Assembly: GCF_900155585.1 (NCBI RefSeq)
Contig: NZ_LT707418.1
Coordinates: 62,001-126,000 of the forward strand
Direction: 5' to 3'
DNA: 64,000 bases
DNA from: Aedoeadaptatus urinae
GTDB taxonomy: Bacteria; Bacillota; Clostridia; Tissierellales; Peptoniphilaceae
How positions within the stretch are numbered: the stretch's first letter is position 1; each line of letters opens with the position of its first letter. The translations under genes and the position numbers were made by a program. Under the pieces are notes generated by a model. It had not been told where the DNA came from. It searched no databases and worked only from the letters and a program-made list of their open reading frames with translations. Below are positions 15,689 to 24,343 of this stretch, piece by piece.

Positions 15689-16894
15689 TTGAAGCGATTC
15701 ATACAGAGTCTCGCACTTTGCTTTGCTTTTCTGTTAGTACTTACGGGATTTTCAGAAGCGGCCGGTGCGACTTTAAGAGTCAAAACAAACGGCAACAGCC
15801 GCAGAGTCGGCACGGCCAATGTTAAGGTCAACGGATTCGATTTATATTGTAAATACAAACCCTATGTAGAAAACGGACGCACCTTCGTCCCCATTCGCGA
15901 GCTGACGGAACTGATGGGCGCCAATGTAAAATGGAATCAAAACACCCGTTCGGTCAGCATCTCCATGCAGGACAAAGACATAAAATTAAAAATTAATAGC
16001 TCAGTCGTCTATGTAAACGGTAAGAAAATGCAAATGGACAGCGCCTCTGTTCCCAAACTGACTGAATATACGGAACAAGGCAGGGCCTGTAAAACTATGG
16101 TGCCCTTGCGATTTTTATCGGAGTCCTTGGGCTTTGCTGTGAATTGGGATCAAGGCAAGCGGCTGGCCACCATCGATAACGGCGTAGTGCAAGCACCGAA
16201 ACAAACACAATCGTCTCAAAAGGCGGAAAAACCGGCTGTGAAAGCAAAGGATCCTGCCCCAATGCTAAAAGCACCGGAGGTCAATCAAGCGAAACCGCAG
16301 CCCATGAACAAGGGTCAGAAGAAGGATATCACCATTGTCGTAGACCCCGGTCACGGAGGCCATGACTCCGGTGCTCTCGGAGTTGACAATACGACGGAAA
16401 AATCCTTGACTCTTCGCTTGGCGCCTCGCGTCGCAAGCTTGTTACGGCAACGGGGATACAATGTCATCATGACCCGTACCACCGACGAATTTATTGCATT
16501 GAGTAAACGGGCTGAAATTGCCAATGAAAACAATGCGGAAATTTTCGTCAGCATTCACTTTAACTCCGCGTCCAGCCCTTCGGCTTATGGAATCGAGGTC
16601 TTGTATGCCTCTGAAAACGATGTGGATCGCAAGAAGGATGCCGGCGATCAAACGAGACTGGCCCGAGAAGTGTTAAACAGTGTGCTGAAAGAAACCGGCG
16701 CTAATAATCGCGGCATTAAAAATCGTCCGGAGCTCGCCGTACTTCGCAGAACGAATATGACGGCATGTTTAGTCGAGGGCGGCTTTATGTCCAATCCCGA
16801 CGAGCTTGATAAAATCAAGAGCGACAGTTATTTGGATAAATTGGCCGTCGGCATCGTCAACGGCATCGAAAATTACAATCGCAAATACATGTAA
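15689..16894 (+). CDS. Secreted N-acetylmuramoyl-L-alanine amidase with copper-amine-oxidase-N domain
   Basis: I choose TTG 15689, preceded by AAAGGAGG (15676-15683) with a 5-base gap. An upstream start at 15623 would begin inside the -35 box. The 401-residue protein has a signal peptide (about 1-27), a Cu_amine_oxidN1-like wall-associated domain (about 28-165), a basic Lys/Pro/Gln-rich linker and an Amidase_3 domain (about 210-400). Zinc ligands and catalytic residues are visible in VVDPGHGGHDSG, the later SIHFNSA and VEGGFMSNPDE. It should hydrolyse the amide between MurNAc and the stem peptide outside the cell. Confidence 0.93.
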   Translation: MKRFIQSLALCFAFLLVLTGFSEAAGATLRVKTNGNSRRVGTANVKVNGFDLYCKYKPYVENGRTFVPIRELTELMGANVKWNQNTRSVSISMQDKDIKLKINSSVVYVNGKKMQMDSASVPKLTEYTEQGRACKTMVPLRFLSESLGFAVNWDQGKRLATIDNGVVQAPKQTQSSQKAEKPAVKAKDPAPMLKAPEVNQAKPQPMNKGQKKDITIVVDPGHGGHDSGALGVDNTTEKSLTLRLAPRVASLLRQRGYNVIMTRTTDEFIALSKRAEIANENNAEIFVSIHFNSASSPSAYGIEVLYASENDVDRKKDAGDQTRLAREVLNSVLKETGANNRGIKNRPELAVLRRTNMTACLVEGGFMSNPDELDKIKSDSYLDKLAVGIVNGIENYNRKYM

Positions 16895-16919
16895 GGAAGG
16901 CAGAAAGCCTTCCTTTTTT
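16893..16919 (+). terminator. Rho-independent terminator after the amidase gene
   Basis: Stem AAGGAAGGC / GCCTTCCTT around loop AGAAA, then TTTT. It begins in the stop codon and ends 12 bases before the rdgB ATG. Confidence 0.85.
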
Positions 16920-16931
16920 AAAGGAGAGCCT

Positions 16932-17498
16932 ATGAACATCATCGTTTCAACGGACAATCAACATAAGCTAAAGGAAATTCGCGAGCTGGTCGAGGGAAAA
17001 TGCCACGTTCTTTCGAAGACGGAGGCAGGCTTCGGTGACATCCATCCGGTAGAAGACGGAGACAGTTTGGAAGAAAATGCCCTTATAAAAATCAAGCCTC
17101 TTCAGGGTGAAGTCGTGATCGGCGACGACACGGGTTTATTTGTCCAAGCCCTGGACGGACGTCCGGGCGTCTACTCCGCACGCTATGCCGGCGAAGACGG
17201 AAACGATGAAAAAAATCGCGAGAAGCTATTGCGGGAGATGAAGGATAAAACCGATCGGCGGGCTTATTTCAAAACCGTTATCGCCGTGAAGCGCGGAGAC
17301 GATATTTACTCGGTGGAAGGAGTTTGCCCCGGGCGGATCACGGAAACGGCAAGGGGAGAGGGCGGCTTCGGCTACGATCCGCTCTTTGTTCCCGAGGGCT
17401 ATGAAAAGACCTTTGCCGAGATGACGGATCAGGAGAAAAATGCCGTCAGCCATCGAGGCCGTGCGCTTCGCGCCTTCGTGGAGTCCTTGGGCCTATAA
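16932..17498 (+). CDS. rdgB: Non-canonical purine NTP pyrophosphatase RdgB/HAM1
   Basis: 188 residues from ATG 16932 (AAAGGAGAG just upstream); the longer frame opening at 16806 reads through the amidase and terminator. Motifs: STDNQHKLKEI at the N-terminus, EENALIKIKP, GDDTGLFVQALDGRPGVYSARYAG, RAYFKTVIA, GEGGFGYDPLF and AVSHRGRALRAF. It removes ITP, dITP and XTP from the nucleotide pool. There is a terminator on its 5' side and the tRNA promoter on its 3' side, so expression probably depends on partial read-through. Confidence 0.94.
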   Translation: MNIIVSTDNQHKLKEIRELVEGKCHVLSKTEAGFGDIHPVEDGDSLEENALIKIKPLQGEVVIGDDTGLFVQALDGRPGVYSARYAGEDGNDEKNREKLLREMKDKTDRRAYFKTVIAVKRGDDIYSVEGVCPGRITETARGEGGFGYDPLFVPEGYEKTFAEMTDQEKNAVSHRGRALRAFVESLGL

Positions 17499-17504
17499 AA
17501 ATAT

Positions 17505-17533
17505 TTGACATGGATATTAAATGATGTTAATAT
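17505..17533 (+). promoter_or_regulatory. tRNA operon promoter
   Basis: TTGACA (17505-17510), 17-base spacer, TAATAT (17528-17533), starting 7 bases after the rdgB stop and 22 bases before tRNA-His. Confidence 0.8.
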
Positions 17534-17554
17534 ATATCCATCGTCAAATTTTAT

Positions 17555-17632
17555 GGTGGGTATGGCCTAGTAGGTTAAGGCGCCAGATTGTGGTCCTGGA
17601 GATCGTGGGTTCGATTCCCACTATCCACCCCA
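17555..17632 (+). tRNA. tRNA-His (GTG)
   Basis: A cloverleaf can be drawn by eye: acceptor GTGGGTA (17556-17562) pairs with TATCCAC (17622-17628) with one G-T pair. The extra G at -1 (17555), typical of histidine tRNA, faces C73 (17629). The D arm is GCC...GGC, the anticodon loop TTGTGGT with anticodon GTG, the T arm GTGGG TTCGATT CCCAC, and CCA is encoded (17630-17632). The anticodon stem closes with an A31-C39 mismatch instead of a Watson-Crick pair. Confidence 0.93.
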
Positions 17633-17633
17633 T

Positions 17634-17665
17634 AATCCTTCGGGATTTCAACTCGCGTAAGCGAG
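17634..17665 (+). other. Two tetraloop hairpins in the tRNA spacer
   Basis: AATCC-TTCG-GGATT (17634-17647) and CTCGC-GTAA-GCGAG (17652-17665). The first has a C(UUCG)G loop and the second a GNRA-type GUAA loop, both unusually stable folds. They separate the 3' CCA of tRNA-His from the 5' end of tRNA-Leu and probably guide processing of the precursor. Confidence 0.6.
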
Positions 17666-17668
17666 CAT

Positions 17669-17752
17669 GCGGGAATGGCGGAATTGGCAGACGCGCTAGA
17701 CTTAGGATCTAGTGTCAACGACGTGGGGGTTCAAGTCCTCTTTCCCGCACCA
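17669..17752 (+). tRNA. tRNA-Leu (TAG)
   Basis: A class II tRNA: acceptor GCGGGAA with TTCCCGC, anticodon stem CTAGA / TCTAG around loop CTTAGGA (anticodon TAG), a long variable arm typical of leucine tRNA, T arm GGGGG TTCAAGT CCTCT, discriminator A and encoded CCA (17750-17752). Confidence 0.94.
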
Positions 17753-17812
17753 TGCAGACTCCCCAAGTCGAGTTCCCATGAGCTCGATGGCGGGTGTCCT
17801 ATCGACGATTTT

Positions 17813-17850
17813 AACCCTACAGCTCTTTAAAGCTGTAGGGTTATTTTTTT
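17813..17850 (+). terminator. Strong Rho-independent terminator of the tRNA operon
   Basis: Twelve-base stem AACCCTACAGCT / AGCTGTAGGGTT around loop CTTTAA, then A and seven T. The 17753-17812 stretch before it holds no gene. Confidence 0.9.
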
Positions 17851-17878
17851 GCTAAAATTTCCTACTTTTCTCAAACGG

Positions 17879-17908
17879 TTGAATGACGAGGAGTGTTTAT
17901 ATTACAAT
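17879..17908 (+). promoter_or_regulatory. Likely promoter of the plsX-acpP-rnc operon
   Basis: TTGAAT (17879-17884), 18-base spacer, TACAAT (17903-17908). It leaves a leader of about 45 bases before the plsX ATG. I saw no FapR-type inverted repeat. Confidence 0.5.
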
Positions 17909-17961
17909 AGATTGGACCGAGTAGAGGTATTCACCGAAGGTTTTATATAAAGGGGAATCAT

Positions 17962-18897
17962 ATGAAGATAGCTTTTGATTGTCAGGGCGGCGATCACGCG
18001 CCGGTGGCCATCGTACAGGGAGCACTGAAGGCAAAGGATGCTTACGGCATTGAACCGTACTTTTTCGGCGATGCAACTGTGCTCGCTGAATTTGATGGCG
18101 TGGACGAGGCACATATCGTGCACTGCTCTTCGTCTATTACACAGGACGAAAGTCCGGCCTTAGCCATAAGGAAAAAGAAGGACAGCGCCATAGTTCAGGG
18201 CCTTGTCGCCTTGAAAGAGGGGAAAGTCGACGGCATGATCAGCGCAGGGAGCACCGGCGCCTTGTTGGCCGGCGGCATGTTCATCGTCAAAAGAAAAGAA
18301 GGCGTGGAACGGGCAGCCCTTCCTGTCTTTTTAGAAATCAGCGGCCAAAAGAAATTGATTTTGGATGTGGGGGCCAATATGGACGCCTCTCCCGAGCTGC
18401 TGTTAAGCTTTGCGAAGATGGGTCTGGACTATTTACGCCGTGTAGAAGGTCTGGACGATGCAACGGTGGCGCTTCTAAATGTAGGCACGGAAGAGGGCAA
18501 GGGTAATCAACAGGTAAAAGCCGCTTATGAATTTATGGCTAACGAGCTGGATAGCTTCAAGGGCAATATCGAAGCGCGAGATGTTCTCTTTAACAATGTG
18601 AATGTCATCGTCGCCGACGGCTTTGCCGGAAACATCATGCTTAAAACCATCGAGGGAACGGTAGGCTATATTCAACAAGGGATGAGATCTCTAGCTAAGG
18701 GAAGCGATCATGGGGGAGAAATAAAAATGCTCGGTCAAAAATTACTGGGCGATCTCGATTACAGCCGCTACGGCGGCGTCCCCCTGCTCGGTTTGGACAA
18801 GCCGGTATTTAAAGCCCACGGTTCGTCGAATGAAGAAGCGATCCTTTCGGCAACGGTGGCACTGATAAAAATGGTTCGCGGGGAAGAGAGAGAATAA
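17962..18897 (+). CDS. plsX: Phosphate acyltransferase PlsX
   Basis: 311 residues. Motifs include the N-terminal IAFDCQGGDHAP, ISAGSTGALLAGGMFIVKR, LDVGANMDASPE, NVGTEEGKGN, FVEARD-like NIEARDVLFN and VADGFAGNIMLKTIEG. PlsX makes acyl-phosphate from acyl-ACP, the donor for PlsY in phosphatidic acid synthesis. An AAAGGGGAAT ribosome-binding site precedes the ATG. It heads the operon plsX-acpP-rnc-radical SAM-smc-ftsY, in the usual Firmicutes order although fabD/fabG are absent here. It is slightly shorter than the typical 330 residues. Confidence 0.95.
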   Translation: MKIAFDCQGGDHAPVAIVQGALKAKDAYGIEPYFFGDATVLAEFDGVDEAHIVHCSSSITQDESPALAIRKKKDSAIVQGLVALKEGKVDGMISAGSTGALLAGGMFIVKRKEGVERAALPVFLEISGQKKLILDVGANMDASPELLLSFAKMGLDYLRRVEGLDDATVALLNVGTEEGKGNQQVKAAYEFMANELDSFKGNIEARDVLFNNVNVIVADGFAGNIMLKTIEGTVGYIQQGMRSLAKGSDHGGEIKMLGQKLLGDLDYSRYGGVPLLGLDKPVFKAHGSSNEEAILSATVALIKMVRGEERE

Positions 18898-18906
18898 AGG
18901 AGTGTC

Positions 18907-19140
18907 ATGATGAGAGAGAGAATTTTGGAAATCATTGCGGAACAATTGAATCGACCGGTCGACGAACTGGATTCTTTTATGGATTTTGTCGAAGATTTAA
19001 ACATGGATTCCATCGAGCTGGTTGAAATGATTATGAGCGTCGAAGACGAATTTGATATTCAAATCGAAGAAGAAAAATTAGAAAATGTCCACACCATCGG
19101 CGATGTTTTGGAATTAGTGGAAGCGTACGAATTCGAGTGA
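18907..19140 (+). CDS. acpP: Acyl carrier protein
   Basis: 77 residues (or 76 from the second ATG at 18910), acidic, four-helix ACP fold. The phosphopantetheine attachment serine is S35 in LNMDSIELVEMI, the canonical DSL position with I replacing L. AAAGGAG lies just upstream. It carries growing acyl chains in type II fatty acid synthesis and feeds PlsX encoded 9 bases upstream. The GTG start of rnc overlaps its TGA by 3 bases. Confidence 0.95.
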   Translation: MMRERILEIIAEQLNRPVDELDSFMDFVEDLNMDSIELVEMIMSVEDEFDIQIEEEKLENVHTIGDVLELVEAYEFE

Positions 19141-19811
19141 TCGATTTTAAAAAGCTTGAGCGACGAATAGGCATTGAATTTAAGGACAGAGCTCTGCTGA
19201 GAGAGGCTTTTTCACACAAGACCTTCGCACGGGAAAACAACATCGATTCTTATGAGCGATTGGAGTTTCTCGGCGACAGCCTATTAAATTTTCTCGTGGG
19301 GGATTATCTTTTTTCAAATTCCGGCGATGAGGAGGGCGTCCTAACGAAAGAGCGCGCCGCATTGGTTTGCGAAGCGGCTTTGAAAAAAGCTGCAGATGAC
19401 TTAGGTCTTAAGGGGTTTCTTCTCATGGGGGAAGAGCTGAAGAAGGACACAAAGTTTAATGTGCCCGGCGACGACTTATACGAGTCCCTCCTAGGGGCTA
19501 TTTATTTCGACAAAGGGTTGGAGGCGGCGAAGTCTTTTGTGGAAGGGACGCTGTTAAAGGACGCCTTCAAAGAGGCGGCGGACTACAAATCTCGCTTGCA
19601 GGAGATGGTGCAGAAGGAATATCACAGTAACGGAGTGGAGTACCGCTGCGTGGAAATCGACGCCCATGCCGTAGGGGACGAGGACCGCTTTGAAGCGACG
19701 GTCTTTATTCTCGGTCGTCCCGTCGCTTCGGGCCGCGGGCGCAACAAGAAAACAGCTCAAAGCCGTGCCGCAGCGCGAGCGATCAGAAAGACAGACCATG
19801 GCGAAGCGTAA
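19137..19811 (+). CDS. rnc: Ribonuclease III
   Basis: 224 residues with a GTG start overlapping the acpP stop. The RIIID domain (about 1-145) has ERLEFLGDS (residues about 40-48, catalytic E and D), LTKERAALV and DLYESLLGAIYFDKG with the second metal-binding Asp/Glu pair. A double-stranded RNA binding domain (about 150-220) ends GRGRNKKTAQSRAAARAI. It processes rRNA precursors and other duplex RNA. The common GDAVL is GDSLL here, which does not affect metal ligands. Confidence 0.94.
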   Translation: MIDFKKLERRIGIEFKDRALLREAFSHKTFARENNIDSYERLEFLGDSLLNFLVGDYLFSNSGDEEGVLTKERAALVCEAALKKAADDLGLKGFLLMGEELKKDTKFNVPGDDLYESLLGAIYFDKGLEAAKSFVEGTLLKDAFKEAADYKSRLQEMVQKEYHSNGVEYRCVEIDAHAVGDEDRFEATVFILGRPVASGRGRNKKTAQSRAAARAIRKTDHGEA

Positions 19812-20793
19812 TATTATTCCCATATTCATCCCTTTTTCGGGTTGCCCGGTGAAATGCATTTACTGCAATCAAAATCAAATCACCGGCGTTAAAGGCCTTT
19901 TGTCGGCGAAAGAGGTGGAGGAGAGGATTACAACGGCTCTGGAAAGGAACGGCAGCCGGCCTTCGGAGGTCGCTTTCTACGGCGGCACCTTTACCATGCT
20001 GGCCTTAGAAAAACAAAAAGCCCTTCTGTCGGCGGTTCAACCTTTTTTTGAAAGGGGACAGGTTACAGGGATTCGATTATCTACGCGGCCCGAAGCTTTG
20101 GATAATGAAGCTTTCGAGCGCTTAAAGGCTTATGGCGTCAAGACCATCGAATTTGGAATCCAGTCCACGGATCCGGAGGTGCTTCAATCCTCCATGCGGG
20201 GCGTGGATGTCCGTGAAATGGATCTTGTAGTAAAATCGGCAAGGGCATCGGGTATTCAGGTGGGCCTGCAGCAGATGATCGGCTTGCCGAAGGATTCCTT
20301 TGAAAAAGATTTGAACACGGCACGCTGGATCATCGAGCGGGGCGATTTCGTGCGGATTTATCCCACGGTGGTATTTCGTGCGACAGAGCTTTATGCCATG
20401 TATCGTCAAGGCCGCTACGAGCCCTTAACTTTAAAAGAAGCCATCGATCGGACGGCGGTACTGCTCGATGAATACGAGGCGGCAGGTCTGAGGGTTATAC
20501 GAGTCGGACTCCCGCAAATGGATCGTAGCGCCTATGTGGCGGGGCCCTATCACGATAATTTCAGAGAATTCGCAGAATCTTTACGGCGACTAAACAAGAT
20601 ATTTATCCGTTACAAGTCGGTACGGTCCGTGGAAGGAAGCGGCCGGTCAATTAATTATCTGGTAGGCCCTTACGGCTACGGAAGAAAAGCCCTGGAAAAA
20701 ACTTACGGTCCCATCATCTTTCGAACCATTCCCGACGAGGGAAATTTGTTGCGGATCGACGGAGAGGAAAAAGATACTTATGCACTTAATTGA
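19798..20793 (+). CDS. Radical SAM protein (Elp3-like core without GNAT domain)
   Basis: I choose ATG 19798, 14 bases inside rnc, because the protein then opens MAKRNIIPIFIPFSGCPVKC; the frame is open from 19690 but that part mirrors rnc. The length is 331 residues. The iron-sulfur cysteines are in CPVKCIYC, followed by the GGTF motif (FYGGTFTML) and RLSTRPEALD. The family sits between rnc and smc in many Clostridia. It resembles the Elp3/YhcC radical SAM core, but with no acetyltransferase domain a tRNA wobble-uridine role is unproven. Its stop overlaps the smc start. Confidence 0.85.
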   Translation: MAKRNIIPIFIPFSGCPVKCIYCNQNQITGVKGLLSAKEVEERITTALERNGSRPSEVAFYGGTFTMLALEKQKALLSAVQPFFERGQVTGIRLSTRPEALDNEAFERLKAYGVKTIEFGIQSTDPEVLQSSMRGVDVREMDLVVKSARASGIQVGLQQMIGLPKDSFEKDLNTARWIIERGDFVRIYPTVVFRATELYAMYRQGRYEPLTLKEAIDRTAVLLDEYEAAGLRVIRVGLPQMDRSAYVAGPYHDNFREFAESLRRLNKIFIRYKSVRSVEGSGRSINYLVGPYGYGRKALEKTYGPIIFRTIPDEGNLLRIDGEEKDTYALN

Positions 20794-23700
20794 AATGGAG
20801 CTTTACGGCTTTAAATCCTTTGCAAAAAGGACGCGCATACGCTTTTCCGAAGATATTACGGCCATTGTCGGTCCAAACGGCAGCGGCAAGAGCAATATCG
20901 TCGACGGCATTATGTGGGCCCTTGGCGAATCCAGTGTCAAACAGCTCCGCGGCAGCAAGATGGAAGATGTTATTTTCAGCGGCACCGATCGTCAGCAAGG
21001 AGTGAATTTTGCAGAAGTCGTTCTCACATTTGACAATAAGGACGGCTTTTTTGATTTGCCATACGAGGAGCTGTCCGTTTCAAGAAAATATTTCCGCTCC
21101 GGAGAGAGTCAATACACGATCAACAAAAAGCGCGTTCGTCAGAAGGACGTGCGGGAAATATTTTTAGACACGGGGATCGGCAAGAACGGCTACTCCTTTA
21201 TCGGCCAAGGACAGATCGAAGAAATTTTAAGTACGAGGCCCCAAGACCGTCGAAATGCATTTGAGGAAGCGGCGGGTATCAGCCGATTTAAATTACGTAA
21301 AGAAGAGACGGTTCGAAATCTTAATAAGACCACGGAACATATCGAACGCATCGACGACATTTTTTCCGAGCTGAAAAGCCGCAGCGGCGAAATGGAAGAA
21401 AAAAGAGAAAAAGCCCTTCGCTTAGCAGAGCTGGAAGTGGAGAAGGAAAGATACGGTTTTGCTCGCTTAACCCGGGAAGTGGAAGCGGCGAAGGACAGGC
21501 AAGGGAAAGTCCTCCATCGCTACGAAAACCTGGAAAAATCTTGGGAGGAACAAAAAGAAGCCAATCGCCTGACGGAGACGGACATCGAGGCGAAGGAAGC
21601 AGCTATCGACGCCGACGGGGATCGGGAAGCAGCATTAAACGAAGAGATCATGTCCTTGATTCGCGACAAGGAGCATGCATCCGGCGATCTTCGCTCGAAG
21701 ATACAGCGCCGTGATTATTTAAGTGAAGAAAAAACGCGGTTGGAAGCCTCCGCCGAGCTGCTGGAGAATGAATTAAAGGAGCTCGAGGCAGCAAAAGAGA
21801 AGCAAGAGGCGGAGGCCGACGAGCTGAAGCGGGTGTCGGATGAAAAATCGACCGTCGTGGAGGCGCTAAGCGGCGAATACGACGCCTTGCGCGCAAAGGT
21901 GGAGGCCATGGACCTTGGCGAAGAGTCTCGTCGCGAGGCCTTGGCTCAGCTCTCCGACAGGCGGCACTCTTTGGAATCCCGCTTACAGGCTCTCGACTAC
22001 TTGTCTAAAGAACGGAAAGAGCGGCTGGCGCAACTAAACCTGCGAAAAGATGAGTTAATTCGTGAAACTGTGGAAGTTTCGGGCCATGTCGAGGAGTTCG
22101 AGAAAAAAGAAGCGGACATCGACGGCAAGCTCGGCGATTTGCACAACGAGCTTCACAGATTACAGACGCGAATTAAAGATATTAATGTTGAAAAAGAAAA
22201 GTCTGAAGAAGCGATTAAAAACCTGTCCATCCGCGCCGAAGGCCTGGACAGGGAAAAAAGATATTTGGAACGGTTGCGAGACAATCACGAAGGCTTTCAA
22301 TACGGCGTCAAGCAATTTTTAAAGGAAGCCAAGTCGGAAGCCTTTTACGGGGATGTCATCGGTCCCGTGGCGGAGCACTTGCATGTGGAAGAGCGCGACG
22401 CCTTGGCCATCTCCACGGCCTTGGGCTATGGCGGACAAAACATTATTTTAAAAGACGACCATAAGATTCGCACGATTTTGTCTTACTTAAAAAAACATAA
22501 GATGGGGCGCTTGACCTTTTTGCCCTTAACGAGCTTAAGCTACCGGCCGATTTCCGGAGACGTCAGAAAAAATACATCGGTTCCTTTCCGCGTGGCGGCC
22601 GACTGCGTGCGGGCAAGTGACGAGCTGCGCCCCGCCGTTGAGTTTCTCCTCGGCCGTATTCTTATCGTAGATACGGTGGATGAGGCTAAGCAGCTTGCGA
22701 AGGATCTGAAACATCGCTACCGCATCGTCACCAAAGGCGGCGACGTCTTTCAGGTCGGCGGTGCCGTAACCGGCGGCCAGGCGAAAAACCAATCGACGGA
22801 GCTTTACACCCGGGACAGTGAAATTACGAAAAAAGCCGCCGAGCTAAAGGATGCTTTGGATAAATTAACGAGGACGAAGGAAAACTTCGCAGCCCTTGAA
22901 AAAAACCGTAGCGATTTATCTCAAGAGGAAAAAGAACTGGCGGCCGATGTTCTGCACAACGACGAAAGACGCAGAAAGTCATCCGAGCAGCTCTACCGTT
23001 TGCGCTCCGCCTTGGAATCTGTGGAAGCTCGCTTGGATTCCATTAATGAAGAGATTCAAAAGGAAACGGACGCCCTTATGCGGGACGATGAAGACCGCAA
23101 CGAACAGGAAACAGCACTGGAAGCGGTGAGCCTTTCCGAAAAGGATTGGACTCAAGATGCGTCTGAGGATGTGGCATCATTCCACGAAAATCTGGAGAAG
23201 CTGCGCGAGGAATTAAACACGGCGAAAATCGACAGACAGAAAAAGATTTCCGCCTATCGGGAATCGGCTCTTCGCTTGGAACAAATCGCGAAAGATTCCG
23301 AGGGCGTAAAAACGCGCTTGGAAGCTTCCATAGAAAGCTTAAAAGCCATGACCGGTGAAACGGAGCGACTGGACGAGGCCATTGCCACGGCAGAGCCGGA
23401 GCGCGCCGCCTTGGACGAAAGGGCGACGGCCCTTGAGGAGGCTCTGGCTGAGCTTAAGAATGAGGTATCGGATAAAAAGCAAAAGCTTCGTGAAGAAAAG
23501 CTGGCCCTTGAAGAGAATAAAGAGCAGGCCTTCACCTTGGAAAAGGAAATGGTGCGCCTGCAAAATCAACTGGAAGAAGCGGATCGCGCCTGTATTATCT
23601 ACACCGACGAGCTGAGCCAAATGACGGATCCCGGCGATATTCACGAGCTGCTGGAGATGCCGGTCACCGGCTTGCGCAAAAAAGAAGGGGCCATCGACAA

Positions 23701-24343
23701 GGAAATCACCTTTATCGGCCCCGTGGACGGCGACGCCCTTGCCCAATACGACGCCTGGAAAGAACGGGTGGATTTTCTTTCGGAGCAGCGGGAAGACCTG
23801 GTGCTCTCGAAGGACAAGCTTGAAAAAATGATCAAACGCCTGGACAAGGATATGCGAAAGCAATTGGAAGAGGCGCTGATTTTAATCAACGGCTACTTTA
23901 ATGACATTTTTCGCGAGCTCTTCCAAGGCGGCAAGGCGTCCTTGGCATGGGAGGAAGGCGATATTTTAGAGGCGGGAGTTTTGATTTCGGCGCAACCGCC
24001 GGGAAAAAAATTACAGTCTCTGTCCCTCTTGTCCGGCGGCGAGCGTTCCATGACGGCGGTGGCCCTCTTGTTTGCCTTGTTGCGCATGCGCCAATCGCCG
24101 TTTTGCATCGTCGACGAAATCGACGCGGCGCTGGACGATGCGAACATTCGACGTTACTCGAACTATGTGAAGCAAATCGAGGACATGCAATTTATAATGA
24201 TCACCCATAGAAAACAAACCATGGAAATGGCCAATGAAATATACGGCGTGACCATGGAAGAAAAGGGAATTTCCCGGCTGTTATTTTTAGAATTGGAGGA
24301 GGTTGAATCCCATGTTGGAGTGGCTCAAGCGAAAGATCGGTAA
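20780..24343 (+). CDS. smc: Chromosome segregation protein SMC
   Basis: 1187 residues, full-length. Walker A GPNGSGKSN lies at about residues 32-39, followed by a Q-loop and the conserved FIGQGQIEEIL. Two long coiled coils (about 170-500 and 670-1030) flank a hinge around 505-660 (GDVIGPVAEHL, GGQNIILKD, GGDVFQVGGAVTGG). The C-terminal head has the signature LSGGERSMTAVALLFA near residue 1083 and Walker B CIVDEIDAALDDAN. It is the ATPase core of the condensin that loads at parS and organises the nucleoid. It overlaps its upstream gene by 14 bases and ftsY by 32 bases. Confidence 0.96.
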   Translation: MHLIEMELYGFKSFAKRTRIRFSEDITAIVGPNGSGKSNIVDGIMWALGESSVKQLRGSKMEDVIFSGTDRQQGVNFAEVVLTFDNKDGFFDLPYEELSVSRKYFRSGESQYTINKKRVRQKDVREIFLDTGIGKNGYSFIGQGQIEEILSTRPQDRRNAFEEAAGISRFKLRKEETVRNLNKTTEHIERIDDIFSELKSRSGEMEEKREKALRLAELEVEKERYGFARLTREVEAAKDRQGKVLHRYENLEKSWEEQKEANRLTETDIEAKEAAIDADGDREAALNEEIMSLIRDKEHASGDLRSKIQRRDYLSEEKTRLEASAELLENELKELEAAKEKQEAEADELKRVSDEKSTVVEALSGEYDALRAKVEAMDLGEESRREALAQLSDRRHSLESRLQALDYLSKERKERLAQLNLRKDELIRETVEVSGHVEEFEKKEADIDGKLGDLHNELHRLQTRIKDINVEKEKSEEAIKNLSIRAEGLDREKRYLERLRDNHEGFQYGVKQFLKEAKSEAFYGDVIGPVAEHLHVEERDALAISTALGYGGQNIILKDDHKIRTILSYLKKHKMGRLTFLPLTSLSYRPISGDVRKNTSVPFRVAADCVRASDELRPAVEFLLGRILIVDTVDEAKQLAKDLKHRYRIVTKGGDVFQVGGAVTGGQAKNQSTELYTRDSEITKKAAELKDALDKLTRTKENFAALEKNRSDLSQEEKELAADVLHNDERRRKSSEQLYRLRSALESVEARLDSINEEIQKETDALMRDDEDRNEQETALEAVSLSEKDWTQDASEDVASFHENLEKLREELNTAKIDRQKKISAYRESALRLEQIAKDSEGVKTRLEASIESLKAMTGETERLDEAIATAEPERAALDERATALEEALAELKNEVSDKKQKLREEKLALEENKEQAFTLEKEMVRLQNQLEEADRACIIYTDELSQMTDPGDIHELLEMPVTGLRKKEGAIDKEITFIGPVDGDALAQYDAWKERVDFLSEQREDLVLSKDKLEKMIKRLDKDMRKQLEEALILINGYFNDIFRELFQGGKASLAWEEGDILEAGVLISAQPPGKKLQSLSLLSGGERSMTAVALLFALLRMRQSPFCIVDEIDAALDDANIRRYSNYVKQIEDMQFIMITHRKQTMEMANEIYGVTMEEKGISRLLFLELEEVESHVGVAQAKDR

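Noticed and set aside
17521-17712. A 63-residue open frame across the tRNA locus
   Set aside because: It runs through tRNA-His and half of tRNA-Leu and has no ribosome-binding site; the RNA genes explain the sequence.
17879-17961. FapR operator before plsX
   Set aside because: No inverted repeat resembling the FapR site could be found.
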